DNA from: Alphaproteobacteria bacterium AO1-B
Lineage (GTDB): Bacteria; Pseudomonadota; Alphaproteobacteria; Rhizobiales; Stappiaceae
Direction: 5' to 3'
DNA: 64,000 nt
Assembly: GCA_001890945.1 (NCBI GenBank)
Contig: MLAX01000002.1
Span: 558,001 to 622,000 of the forward strand
Shown here: positions 8,250 through 17,130 of the stretch, piece after piece
Layout of the letters: every line of letters starts with the position of its first letter
How positions within the stretch are numbered: the first letter of the stretch is position 1
Position numbers and translations under genes: made by a program
Notes under the pieces: generated by a model
Databases searched by the model: none
What the model was told of the DNA's origin: nothing
What the model saw: only the letters and a program-made list of their open reading frames with translations

Positions 8250-9013
8250 GTGCGGTGGTTGGCATAAGCTCTCCTTCTGAAGATCCATCCCCACGGCATG
8301 TGCTACTGAAGACTGTCGAGGCATCACAAAAAGCAACGGACGCGAAAGCACCGACAAAGGCGGGATTCGGGTTTTCTGATTTTGTTGATGTGATCAATCC
8401 GCTGCAGCACATCCCAGGTGTTTCTAACGTTTACCGCGCTGTGACGAACGATCAGATTTCCGAGGACGCGCGTCACGCCGGCCGCACACTTTATGGAGCC
8501 GCATTGGGTGGTCCGGTCGGCATCGGTCTCATGATGGCCTATGATGCGATGACAACACCTGGAACAAGCAGCACTGCACAGGACACGTTGGATCCTGAAG
8601 TTGCGTCGGTTGAGACACCGCGGACAATCACCGCACCCGAAACACCTAATGAGGATGGGTTTGATAGCGAAGGCGCACCGATGATATCCGCGTCGTCCCC
8701 AATCCTCGGAGAAACAGTTGCAAGTGCCGGTGAGCGAACACTTGGAACGCCGTTTAATCTGCTGCAATTTGGTGAGTTATCAGAGGACGCAGTTCCTGCG
8801 CCAAAGCCGAGCAATAACGATTCCACAGAACGCGTACCCGAGCCTGGCAGGATATCAACAGGTGACGCACCGGGAGCCGATCAGTCCGATACCAAGACGG
8901 TTGTACCAAGTAGCGACGATTTGGGCAGGCTCGCAGAGCACGAATCCAACCACCTTTCCCTGGATGTCTTGAAAGCCCTACAGGAGCGTCATGCCAAGCT
9001 CTCAGCATCTTAA
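8246..9013 (+). CDS. Uncharacterised protein between flgF and fliI
   Basis: A 255-residue protein whose ATG overlaps the flgF stop (ATGA) and whose end overlaps the fliI start by 23 bases, so all three are translationally coupled. Residues about 50-97 contain a conserved-looking block, INPLQHIPGVSNVYRAVTND, followed by a glycine-rich hydrophobic stretch (LYGAALGGPVGIGLMMAYDA). From memory, similar NPLQHIP...YRA blocks occur in other alphaproteobacterial hypothetical proteins. The remainder (residues 100-235) is disordered and rich in Ser, Thr, Pro, Glu and Asp. Function is unknown; involvement with the flagellum is inferred from the coupling. Confidence 0.82.
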   Translation: MSAVVGISSPSEDPSPRHVLLKTVEASQKATDAKAPTKAGFGFSDFVDVINPLQHIPGVSNVYRAVTNDQISEDARHAGRTLYGAALGGPVGIGLMMAYDAMTTPGTSSTAQDTLDPEVASVETPRTITAPETPNEDGFDSEGAPMISASSPILGETVASAGERTLGTPFNLLQFGELSEDAVPAPKPSNNDSTERVPEPGRISTGDAPGADQSDTKTVVPSSDDLGRLAEHESNHLSLDVLKALQERHAKLSAS

Positions 9014-10337
9014 CAGCCTGGATCAAATCACGGCCTCCTTGGCTGCTCTTGATACAGAAATTGGCCGCGTCAAACTGAGCGGTCAGGTTACGCAGGTCTC
9101 CGCTGAAGCGATCCGGGTGTCCGGATTGTCACGCGTGGTTTGTTTGGGTGATCTGATTCAATTTGAAGGCCGGTCCGGTGTTCGTCAGGGCGAGATTATC
9201 CGGCTTGAACAAAAGGATGTTGTTGTCAAACCTCTTGAACGGGTATCGGACATTGGAATTGGCAGCGTTGCCTCGCTGATGGGAGGTTTGGCAATTCATC
9301 CGGACCTTAGCTGGCGCGGGCGCATCATCAATGCCCTTGGAGAGCCGATCGACGGGCAGGGGCAATTGCGTCACGGCGTCGAGGCTTTTCTTCTAGACAG
9401 GGCGCCACCTCCGGCAATGAACCGAGAAAAGATCACGGAAGGCGTGCGAACAGGTGTTCGTGTCATCGATCTCTTTACGCCGTTGTGTGTCGGGCAAAGG
9501 ATCGGTGTCTTCGCAGGTTCTGGCGTAGGGAAATCGACGTTGCTCGGGATGCTCGCCGGGTTTGGAGAGTTCGACACTGTCGTGGTCGGTCTTGTCGGTG
9601 AGCGCGGCCGTGAAGTCCGGGAGTTCATCGACGATATTCTTGGTGAAACGATTGCCAATTCCGTCGTTGTTGCCTCCACCGGTGATGAAAGCGCAATGCA
9701 GCGCCGCCTCGCTCCGAAAACAGCAATGAGTGTTGCCGAATACTTCAGGGCTCAAGGGCATAAAGTGCTGCTGATTTTGGATTCTGCGACACGTTTTGCT
9801 CATGCAGCCCGCGATGTCGCCCTTGCCGCTGGTGAGCCTCCTGTCGCCCGCGGGTATCCGCCAAGTGTTTTTGCAGATCTTGCCCGGCTGATTGAACGCG
9901 CTGGACCAGGTGCGTGCGGCGAAGGGTCAATAACTGGCATTTTTTCAGTCCTTGTAGACGGGGACGACCACAATGATCCTGTGTCCGATGCCATTCGGGG
10001 TTTACTTGACGGTCATATTGTTCTGGATCGAAAAACCGCGGAAGCTGGAAGATATCCGCCGGTAGAGATACTGAAATCAACATCGCGTCTTGCGTCCCGC
10101 GCGTGGACAGAAGGTCAGCAAGAATTGATCCACCGGATCAAAGGGCTGATTTCTCATTATGAAGATACGAAAGATCTTCGGATGATGGGTGGGTTTCAAA
10201 TCACTGGTGATGAGCATTTGGAGAAAGCGTGCCGCCTCGTCCCCAAGATCTACGAAGCGATGCGGCAGGGTGCCCAGCAACCGGTGCCGGGAGATCCATT
10301 TGCCGAGTTGGCTCAAGCCTTGGCTGCGGACGCGTAA
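8991..10337 (+). CDS. fliI: Flagellum-specific export ATPase FliI
   Basis: FliI is the cytoplasmic ATPase that drives unfolding and export of flagellar subunits. The 448-residue product has an F1-type nucleotide-binding fold with Walker A AGSGVGKST (residues 175-183), the following GERGREVREFIDDI segment, Walker B LLILDSATRFAHAARDV, and the export-ATPase PPSVFADLARLIERAG region. The start overlaps the preceding unknown gene. It is the last gene of the plus-strand flagellar operon in this window; a terminator follows. Confidence 0.96.
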   Translation: MPSSQHLNSLDQITASLAALDTEIGRVKLSGQVTQVSAEAIRVSGLSRVVCLGDLIQFEGRSGVRQGEIIRLEQKDVVVKPLERVSDIGIGSVASLMGGLAIHPDLSWRGRIINALGEPIDGQGQLRHGVEAFLLDRAPPPAMNREKITEGVRTGVRVIDLFTPLCVGQRIGVFAGSGVGKSTLLGMLAGFGEFDTVVVGLVGERGREVREFIDDILGETIANSVVVASTGDESAMQRRLAPKTAMSVAEYFRAQGHKVLLILDSATRFAHAARDVALAAGEPPVARGYPPSVFADLARLIERAGPGACGEGSITGIFSVLVDGDDHNDPVSDAIRGLLDGHIVLDRKTAEAGRYPPVEILKSTSRLASRAWTEGQQELIHRIKGLISHYEDTKDLRMMGGFQITGDEHLEKACRLVPKIYEAMRQGAQQPVPGDPFAELAQALAADA

Positions 10338-10371
10338 ACCATTTTCGATGAAATCATGTAAAAGTTACGAG

Positions 10372-10398
10372 GCGTCGCTTTATTTAGCGGCGTTTTTT
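10372..10398 (+). terminator. Rho-independent terminator after fliI
   Basis: A 7-bp stem CGTCGCT/AGCGGCG (one G-U pair) closes a TTATTT loop and is followed by six T residues. It sits 35 bp beyond the fliI stop. The A+T-rich stretch that follows (about 10400-10530) leads into the ftcR leader and has no recognisable gene. Confidence 0.75.
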
Positions 10399-10628
10399 AT
10401 ATATATCTTCGTTTAATTCATTTGCGATAATTTGTAGAAACGTATTTTAATAAAATTACTTATTATTTTTATCTCAATATCTCTGCCGTTTTATTTAGTT
10501 TTGCATCTGTCAATAAGTTATGGCGTTACCAAAAACCTCCAAATACAACTCTCGCGATGGAAGAATTGTTGACGTCGCGATGTGGTAATTTTACCCATAC
10601 TACATCGAAAAAATTTGGGGGCTAAATC

Positions 10629-11414
10629 ATGTTTATCATCGTTGACGACAGAGAGATCGTCACGAGCGGCTATGCCGCTTCCTTTGAGAGAGAGGGGTAT
10701 GCTTCCCTCGAATTGTTGCCGAGTGAATTGCCTGATTGGCTGGAAACAGGGTGCTCACAAGATCTGGCTTCTGTTGATGCAATCTTGATTGGCGAATGCA
10801 CTGAGAGGGCTGGTTTTGTAACGCAGATCAGAAGTCGTTGCCCGGAAGCGCAAATCGTTGCCCTTGAAGACACGGCAAGCTTGCAAGGGACCCTTGATCT
10901 TTTCTCAGCCGGATTCGACGAGGTGTTGAAAAAACCGGTTCATGTTCGCGAAATCATTGCCCGGTTCGGTGTGTTCCGCCGTCGCGCCATGGCACGTGAC
11001 ACGTCCTCGGAGGCTGGTGCAATTGAGGTATTTTTTGATGGTCGTGACCCGACTGTCGGTGGGCAGGTCATGGAATTACCGCGCCGTGAGCGCCGCATCC
11101 TTGAGTATCTTGTCAAAAACAAAGGCCGCAGGGTCACCAAAACGCAGATCTTTAATGCGGTTTATGGTGTCATGAACGAAGGCGTGGACGAGTGTGTGGT
11201 CGAGAGCCATATCTCCAAGCTGCGCAAAAAACTGAAACGCCAGCTTGGTTTTGATGCCATCGAATCCACCCGGTATATCGGTTACATGTTGAAAGACACA
11301 GCGTCTCCGAAACGTCTTGTCAGCGAAACACCTTTGCCAAAATCTGCTCGTCAGCCGGTTCGGGCAGCGGTTAACAAACGGGAATTGGTTCTTGCGGTCG
11401 AGAATGTTGGGTAG
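10629..11414 (+). CDS. ftcR: Flagellar transcriptional regulator FtcR (OmpR-type, atypical receiver)
   Basis: FtcR is the rhizobial/Brucella activator of flagellar genes. The 261-residue product has an N-terminal receiver-like domain (1-115) and a C-terminal winged-helix DNA-binding domain (about 130-220: MELPRRERRILEYLVKNKGRRVTKTQIF, then VVESHISKLRKKL). The acidic pair D6/D7 and the conserved lysine in LKKPV are present, but the strand that should end in the phospho-accepting Asp reads AILIGECTE, with no Asp at that place. It has its own leader after the fliI terminator, so it is separately transcribed next to the genes it probably controls. Confidence 0.88.
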   Translation: MFIIVDDREIVTSGYAASFEREGYASLELLPSELPDWLETGCSQDLASVDAILIGECTERAGFVTQIRSRCPEAQIVALEDTASLQGTLDLFSAGFDEVLKKPVHVREIIARFGVFRRRAMARDTSSEAGAIEVFFDGRDPTVGGQVMELPRRERRILEYLVKNKGRRVTKTQIFNAVYGVMNEGVDECVVESHISKLRKKLKRQLGFDAIESTRYIGYMLKDTASPKRLVSETPLPKSARQPVRAAVNKRELVLAVENVG

Positions 11415-12030
11415 AGTGCTGACTTAGTCAGAATGTCCTGGCCTATCCCCCGGGCCTTCAGGACCTTTGTATGCAGCCGGAGTCATTCATGACTCCGGTA
11501 TTTGCAATAAAACGTTCAAAAACTACCGTATGGAATTCGCTTTTTTGGGGGCGATAGCCCACTATTTTCGGGTTTTTATGGATACGTCTTGTTTCTTTTG
11601 AATACAGCTTAGTCTTTTGCGTTTCTGCATACTTGTTTTAATGAGCAAATTTAAGCTTTTAGCCTATGCGGATAGCTCGTCTGTTGGCGCTCCTGAATAG
11701 CTGTTTTAACAGGAATGCTGATCGCCACGCAAAAAGCGCGTGAAAAAACTCGTCTTATTTGCGGATATAGGCGTTAGTTACAATTGTCTTTTAAGAAAAA
11801 TTTAGAAAACTAGACCAATCTCTGCAAACGAGTTGGGCTTTGAGACTTGTTAAATCTTTTTCCAATGGTCGGTCTGACGTTGTTGGAGTTAGAATGATCT
11901 GGAGCAATTGTTTGTCGAGTGGGTGTCGATTTCCTAAAGGTGACAGTCCGCGCAGTGGTCAAGGGCTGATCGGTGCCTTGGTGTTGGTTGGTAATTCGGC
12001 TTTTGAAGCTCCGGTCAAGGGGGCAGTGAT
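11415..12030. other. 616-bp gene-poor spacer
   Basis: No credible coding sequence was found between ftcR and the histidine kinase. A short open frame at 11840-12034 has no recognisable product or ribosome site. The one clear structure is the inverted repeat at 11478-11499. The remainder is A+T-rich and presumably holds the promoter of the kinase operon, but I could not define one. Confidence 0.6.
11478..11499 (+). terminator. Perfect inverted repeat downstream of ftcR
   Basis: CCGGAGTCAT is followed, after two bases, by its exact reverse complement ATGACTCCGG, giving an 8-10 bp stem 64 bp after the ftcR stop. The sequence after it is A/T-rich but has no proper T-run, so it may be a weak terminator, an mRNA-end stabiliser, or a protein-binding palindrome. 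Confidence 0.45.
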
Positions 12031-13632
12031 TTGAGTTCGAGTGCCAGTACGTCTTTGCCGTTTGCTGCATCAGAGATGGGCCGGAACAGCCTGTCGCGAA
12101 CCTTTATTGTTTATACACTTGGATTGTTTGCGGTTCTCGGCATCATTTTCATTGGTATTCTGACAAAGATTACATGGGACGCATCACACGCTCGCGCCAT
12201 TCGGGTAACGGAAGCTTTCTTCCAGGCGACAAAAAGACCTTTTGAGCGCGCAATTTGGACAGTCAATGCGGACGCAACTCTGCAGTTGATCCGTGGTCTT
12301 GAGAGCCTCGAAGTCGTCGAAAAGGTTTGGGTCGAGACCCCGGATACAGGCAATTTTGGAGATCCTCCCGCAGATGATCGGCGCCAGTCGGCCCTCAGTT
12401 ATACGCTGAATTCACCAAGCACGATCCTGCACAAGGATATGATCGGTCAGGTCTTCATTATGATCGACCGAAATTCCATATCCTACGAAATCATTTCGAC
12501 TGTCGGGCTCATCGTGACGGCGATTATCGCCTATTTGCTCGTGTTGGCGTTTGTGATCCGGAGTATTTTTCACAGGCTGATCGGGCTGCCTCTGTCCGAG
12601 ATCGTTGCATATCTCTCAACGCCGCGTTTGATCGAAGACCCGCCCACTGAGGCCTTGATGCCGGGTCGGGCGGATGAGATCGGCATTCTTGCATCCAGCC
12701 TTCAGTCGATGGTGCAGCGGCGCCACTTGGATCTGCAGAAAATCCAAGAGTACCAAACCAATCTTGAAGAGCTGGTCACACACCGCACGGAGCAGCTGAA
12801 ATTGGTTCAAGAAGAGCTTATTCAGGCTGACAATCTGGCAGCGCTCGGGTCCTTGGTTGCCGGTGTTTCGCATGAACTCAACACTCCATTGGGCAATGCC
12901 TTGATGGCGGCCACAACCATCAAGGATTCGGCGACACTTCTTGATGACGAACTCGAGCGGCAAACTTTGAGCAAAGAAGCGCTGGAAAATGAGGTCGCTC
13001 GGATATCTGAAACCGCAAGCATCATCGAGAAGACCTTGGCGCGTGCCCGCGAGCTGGTCGGGAACTTCCGGCAAGTTGCCGTTGACCGGCAAAGTGAAAA
13101 GAAGCGGGCCTTCAATTTTGATCACATTATCCGTGAGACAATCGCGACATTGCAGCCAACACTTCAGAAGACTCCATTTAAGCTCGAGCTCGATCTTGAT
13201 GGTGATCAGGTCATAGACAGCTATCCAGGGGCTGTCAGCCAACTCGTTTCTAACTTTGTCGAGAATGCGGTGAAGCACGCATATGAGGGTAGAGAGCACG
13301 GGACCATCCGGCTGTCGTCAAGCATTGAAAGTCGAAGCAAGGGAGCTGGCGCTGCTGGCCGCACAATCGTGTTCAAGTGCCGCGACGATGGCGTTGGGAT
13401 ACCCGACAAGAATCTGAAGAAAGTCTTTGAACCGTTTTTTACAACGAAATTCGGTAAAGGGGGATCCGGGCTCGGTATGGCCATTTGTTATCAGCTTGCA
13501 ACCGAAGCATTGAATGGCACAATCTCCGTGTCATCAAAGGTTGGACATGGTACTGAGTTTACTGTTGAGATCCCGGTGACGGAACCGCAGAAGAAAAAGG
13601 CACACATAACAACAACGACGAAGGTGCATTGA
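12031..13632 (+). CDS. Membrane-bound sensor histidine kinase
   Basis: The 533-residue product has a membrane helix at about 24-46, a roughly 100-residue periplasmic region, a second helix at about 153-177, a coiled-coil linker (to residue 265), then the kinase core. The H-box is GVSHELNTPLG with His281, the N-box is SNFVENAVKHAYEG, and the G boxes are DDGVGIP (452-458) and GGSGLGMAI. The start is a TTG with AAGGGGG just upstream. Its gene is separated by one base from the response-regulator gene that follows, so the pair should be cognate. The signal sensed is unknown; the periplasmic part has no domain I recognise. Confidence 0.93.
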   Translation: MSSSASTSLPFAASEMGRNSLSRTFIVYTLGLFAVLGIIFIGILTKITWDASHARAIRVTEAFFQATKRPFERAIWTVNADATLQLIRGLESLEVVEKVWVETPDTGNFGDPPADDRRQSALSYTLNSPSTILHKDMIGQVFIMIDRNSISYEIISTVGLIVTAIIAYLLVLAFVIRSIFHRLIGLPLSEIVAYLSTPRLIEDPPTEALMPGRADEIGILASSLQSMVQRRHLDLQKIQEYQTNLEELVTHRTEQLKLVQEELIQADNLAALGSLVAGVSHELNTPLGNALMAATTIKDSATLLDDELERQTLSKEALENEVARISETASIIEKTLARARELVGNFRQVAVDRQSEKKRAFNFDHIIRETIATLQPTLQKTPFKLELDLDGDQVIDSYPGAVSQLVSNFVENAVKHAYEGREHGTIRLSSSIESRSKGAGAAGRTIVFKCRDDGVGIPDKNLKKVFEPFFTTKFGKGGSGLGMAICYQLATEALNGTISVSSKVGHGTEFTVEIPVTEPQKKKAHITTTTKVH

Positions 13633-13633
13633 C

Positions 13634-15877
13634 ATGGTGATGGATTTTCTGGCGCCTTCTGAGCCTAAGACCGGCGAGGAGCTTGAAAAGCCCTGGAAGG
13701 TTCTGATCGTCGACGACGATCCGGACGTGCATGAGGTCACACGTATCGCAGTCTCGGGATGCCGGTTCGAGAACCGTCCGTTCCAGTTGTTGCACGCTTT
13801 GTCTGCGCATGAAGCCAAGCAAATCCTTCAAGAAAACGATGACATCCCGGTGGCGCTCGTCGACGTTGTGATGGAAAGCGACACTGCCGGTCTTGGTCTG
13901 GTCAGCTGGATCCGCAAGGATCTTGGGAATCGCTTCACCAGGCTGATCCTGAGAACCGGTCAGCCAGGCTATGCCCCTCAGACCGATGTCATCATGAAAT
14001 TCGACATCGATGGTTATGCAGAAAAAGCAGAGTTGTCGCGCACCAAGCTGATCACCGCGATCGTCACGGCATTGCGCGGCTACAAGCTTGTGATGTCAAT
14101 TGAAACCAACCGCAAAAAGCTGAAGGAATTGAACGCGCATTTTGCGGAAATCGTCCAGCAGAACGCGCTCAGTGAGTTTGCATCTGCCGTGCTTGAGCAG
14201 TTTACCGCTTTGATCGGTAAGCCAATCGATTGTCTCTTGTGTGGTTACGAGACCCTGCCTGAGTACGCAGGTTCGGATAAGGTTGGAGTTCGGGTGTTGT
14301 CTGCCCGAGGAATCCATGAAGACAAGGTTGATTTGCCGCTCGATGTGATCAGCAGCAGCGATATTCGCCAGGCAGTTGCTCAATGTATCGAGACACAAGA
14401 AATGTGCGCCAATGCAGACGGCGTTGCGCTGCCATTGGTCACCCGCAACGGTATGTCCGGTGCTCTTTATCTCGGAACCACCTACGAAGAACTTGAAGAA
14501 CTTGTCGGGTCCGAAGTGGTACAGCTCTTTGTGTCGAATGCTGCCCTTGGGTATGAGAAAACCGGGTTGTTGGAGCACATCCGAAATCTCGCTTATGTGG
14601 ACCGGATGACGGGTCTGTCGACCTTTTCCGGATTTTTGGAAGCTTTCTACAGGAATACGCTCACAGCTTCCAAATTGCTGGTCGTGCATGCCGACATTCA
14701 GCGGTTCAGGGTCATTGTTGACGGCATCGGTGACGAAAAGGCCTCTGGTGTCTTGAGAAAAACCGGCCACCGTTTGTCGCGAACCTTCCCGGACGCCTTG
14801 TCGATTGCTCGCAAGGAACGGGATGAATTTTTGATCCTCCTGAAGGGCAACAGCGATGACGATGTACAGGACGTCGTTGCCCGCGTAGAAGAGGCGTTTC
14901 AGGAACCCATCCGTTTGGACGACACACAACTGACACTGCGTCCACGTCTTGGTTTTGCGATGTCGTCTGATCCGTCCAATGCAGCTGAAGACATTGCACG
15001 TCAGGCTTCTATTGCGCTCAACGACGTGCGGCAGAATGCCAATAGCAGCTACGCTGTGTTCAATCCTTTGATGCAGGAAGCGGCATTTGAACGGCTTCGT
15101 CTAGCGTCTTTGCTGACAGGTGGTCAGGAGCAGACGGAGTTTTCCGCTCACTACCAGCCGATCATGTCTGCCAAGGATGAGAGCATCGCGTCATTTGAGG
15201 CCCTGATGCGGTTCCGCACACCAGGTGGTGCCTTCCTGAACACCGCCAGCATGATTGAAGCTGCAGAAACCAGTGGCTTGATTACGGAAATCGGTGCCTG
15301 GATGTTCCGGACGTCTTTCTCGGAATTCAGCAATTTTCAGGGCATCTCTGATCAGGTTCGGTTGAATGTAAACCTGTCACCCCGTCAAGTGCACGCCAGC
15401 AGGATCTACAAAGACATCGAGGACGCTGCGACCAACGCCGAGCTGTCTTTGAACCGGCTGGTGTTTGAGGTCACGGAAGGCTTGTTCCTCAGCAACGACC
15501 AGGTCACCCTTGATCTTTTGACGTGGCTTCGCAAACGCGGGGCGACTGTTGTTATCGATGACTTTGGAACAGGGTATTCGTCCCTAAGCTACCTGCGTAA
15601 GCTTCCTGTCGATGGCATCAAGATCGACCGCAGTTTTATCATGCACATGGACCAAGATCCCGATGCGCTTGCTGTTGTGAAATCGCTTCTGGCTGTTGCA
15701 AAGGCGCTTGATCTTAGCGTGACCGCTGAGGGGGTTGAGACCGTTGCGCAACGGAAAATCATGCAGGATCTCAACTGTAGCTACCTGCAGGGCTATCTCT
15801 ACTCCAAGCCTCTCAGCGCGGCGGACCTGACGGACTTTATCAACAAGGCCGTGGAGCCCGGCGTCGCTTTTGGCTGA
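13634..15877 (+). CDS. Response regulator with DUF3369, degenerate GGDEF and EAL domains
   Basis: A 747-residue cytoplasmic protein: receiver domain (about 20-145, acidic D27-D29 and phospho-acceptor D77), a DUF3369 region (about 160-310), a GGDEF-like domain (about 318-475) and an EAL domain (about 495-740). The cyclase signature reads ERDEF (395-399) instead of GGDEF, so it is probably not a diguanylate cyclase. The EAL domain keeps EAL (522-524), NLSPRQ, DDFGTGYSS (642-650), KIDRSFI and AEGVET, so it should hydrolyse c-di-GMP. Receipt of phosphate from the adjacent kinase would control that activity. Placement next to flagellar genes suits a motility or biofilm role, which is inference. 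Confidence 0.93.
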   Translation: MVMDFLAPSEPKTGEELEKPWKVLIVDDDPDVHEVTRIAVSGCRFENRPFQLLHALSAHEAKQILQENDDIPVALVDVVMESDTAGLGLVSWIRKDLGNRFTRLILRTGQPGYAPQTDVIMKFDIDGYAEKAELSRTKLITAIVTALRGYKLVMSIETNRKKLKELNAHFAEIVQQNALSEFASAVLEQFTALIGKPIDCLLCGYETLPEYAGSDKVGVRVLSARGIHEDKVDLPLDVISSSDIRQAVAQCIETQEMCANADGVALPLVTRNGMSGALYLGTTYEELEELVGSEVVQLFVSNAALGYEKTGLLEHIRNLAYVDRMTGLSTFSGFLEAFYRNTLTASKLLVVHADIQRFRVIVDGIGDEKASGVLRKTGHRLSRTFPDALSIARKERDEFLILLKGNSDDDVQDVVARVEEAFQEPIRLDDTQLTLRPRLGFAMSSDPSNAAEDIARQASIALNDVRQNANSSYAVFNPLMQEAAFERLRLASLLTGGQEQTEFSAHYQPIMSAKDESIASFEALMRFRTPGGAFLNTASMIEAAETSGLITEIGAWMFRTSFSEFSNFQGISDQVRLNVNLSPRQVHASRIYKDIEDAATNAELSLNRLVFEVTEGLFLSNDQVTLDLLTWLRKRGATVVIDDFGTGYSSLSYLRKLPVDGIKIDRSFIMHMDQDPDALAVVKSLLAVAKALDLSVTAEGVETVAQRKIMQDLNCSYLQGYLYSKPLSAADLTDFINKAVEPGVAFG

Positions 15878-15884
15878 TTTTATT

Positions 15885-15908
15885 AGCGGAACCGATGCTG
15901 CTTCCGCT
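15885..15908. terminator. Hairpin between two convergent genes
   Basis: AGCGGAA and TTCCGCT form a 7-bp stem around a 10-base loop in the 47-bp gap between the converging EAL gene and moeA. There is no strong T-run on either side, so terminator function is tentative. Confidence 0.35.
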
Positions 15909-15924
15909 CGTTCATACTGATCCG

Positions 15925-17130
15925 TCAGAGAACCAATACAGGAACAGCAGCTCCTGCGGGCTCAGCCGGTGCAAACGGCGGGCGTACGATCAATCCGCCC
16001 GATTTTGCCAGGAGTGCCAGCATTGAGCTGTCCTGCTTCGGGAACGGAGCGGCAATCAGCCGGCCATCAGCGTCTTCACTGAGCATTGCTCGCACATAGT
16101 CCTGCCGCCGGTCGTTCTCCCCGATCGCCTCGGCCAAGATTGCTTCTTTTGGAGTTGCCGAACCATTCGGAGCGCCTAGCATTTTTGCGATGAGCGGCTT
16201 TAGGAACAAAAGACCACACACAAGACTGGAGACCGGGTTTCCCGGAAGCCCGAGAACCTTTGTTGTCCCGAGGCGGCCCGCCATCAGAGGCTTTCCGGGG
16301 CGCATAGCGATCCGCCAGAACGACAGGTCCATCCCCTCATTGCCAAGAACATCCTGTACAAGATCGTGATCGCCGACGGACGCGCCGCCAAGGGTTACAA
16401 GAATGTCGGCCTCTTCGGTAATGGCCCGCTTAACGCAACCCGCAAGTTCCTTTGGTTCATCGGGTGAAATGCCAAGGTCGAGCGGTTCCCCGCCGCAGTC
16501 CTCAACCATCGCCGCAATGCCGGCATGATTGGACGCAATGATTTGGTCAGGGCCGGGTCTGCCGCCTGGCCGGACTAGTTCGTCGCCTGTTGCGAGGATG
16601 GCAACCTTGGGCCGCTTCACGACGGGTAAGACCGCATGGTTCATCGCAGCGGCAAGAGCCAAATGTCGATAGTCGAGTTTCAACGGTGGATTTAGGAGAA
16701 TGTCGCCTTCTGAAAAATCCAGCCCGGCCGCACGAACGAACGCGCCTTTGGCCGGGTTTTCCAGGACTTTGATCCGAGTATCGGAACGTTCGGCGTTTTC
16801 CTGGATCAAGATGGTGTCGGCACCTTCGGGAACCGGGGCGCCAGTGAAGATCCGAACCGCTTGTCCCGGACCAAACTGTCCGGAATATCCATGACCTGCC
16901 GGAGCTTCGCCGATGACGTCGAGTTCTGTAAGCTCGGATGTCAAATCGGAGTGCCGGATCGCATAGCCATCCATCGCGGATGCCGCAAATGGCGGCTGTG
17001 TTCGCGTTGAGGTGAGGGGCCGTGCGAGAAACCGGCCATTGGCTGCCTCCAGCGGTACAGTCTCCGTCTCCAGAGGAGCAACGCCCTGCAAGAGCTTGTC
17101 AAGGGCCTCCGAAACCGGCATCAGGCTCAT
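15925..17130 (-). CDS. moeA: Molybdopterin molybdenumtransferase MoeA
   Basis: MoeA inserts molybdate into adenylylated molybdopterin in the last step of molybdenum cofactor synthesis. The 401-residue product has the expected early motifs (RPLTSTRTQPPFAASAMDGYA and IFTGAPVPEGADTIL), the MoCF core (ATGDELVRPGG, LVTLGGASVGDHDLV, MRPGKPLMAG, LGLPGNPVSSLV) and a C-terminal beta domain. Its ATG overlaps the moaC stop by one base. It is the last gene of the ppiD-trpD-trpC-moaC-moeA series; the lexA gene that often follows in relatives is absent here. Confidence 0.97.
   Translation of the reverse strand: MSLMPVSEALDKLLQGVAPLETETVPLEAANGRFLARPLTSTRTQPPFAASAMDGYAIRHSDLTSELTELDVIGEAPAGHGYSGQFGPGQAVRIFTGAPVPEGADTILIQENAERSDTRIKVLENPAKGAFVRAAGLDFSEGDILLNPPLKLDYRHLALAAAMNHAVLPVVKRPKVAILATGDELVRPGGRPGPDQIIASNHAGIAAMVEDCGGEPLDLGISPDEPKELAGCVKRAITEEADILVTLGGASVGDHDLVQDVLGNEGMDLSFWRIAMRPGKPLMAGRLGTTKVLGLPGNPVSSLVCGLLFLKPLIAKMLGAPNGSATPKEAILAEAIGENDRRQDYVRAMLSEDADGRLIAAPFPKQDSSMLALLAKSGGLIVRPPFAPAEPAGAAVPVLVL

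Noticed and set aside
11840-12034. 64-codon open frame before the kinase gene
   Set aside because: No ribosome site, no recognisable product, and it runs into the supported TTG start of the kinase.
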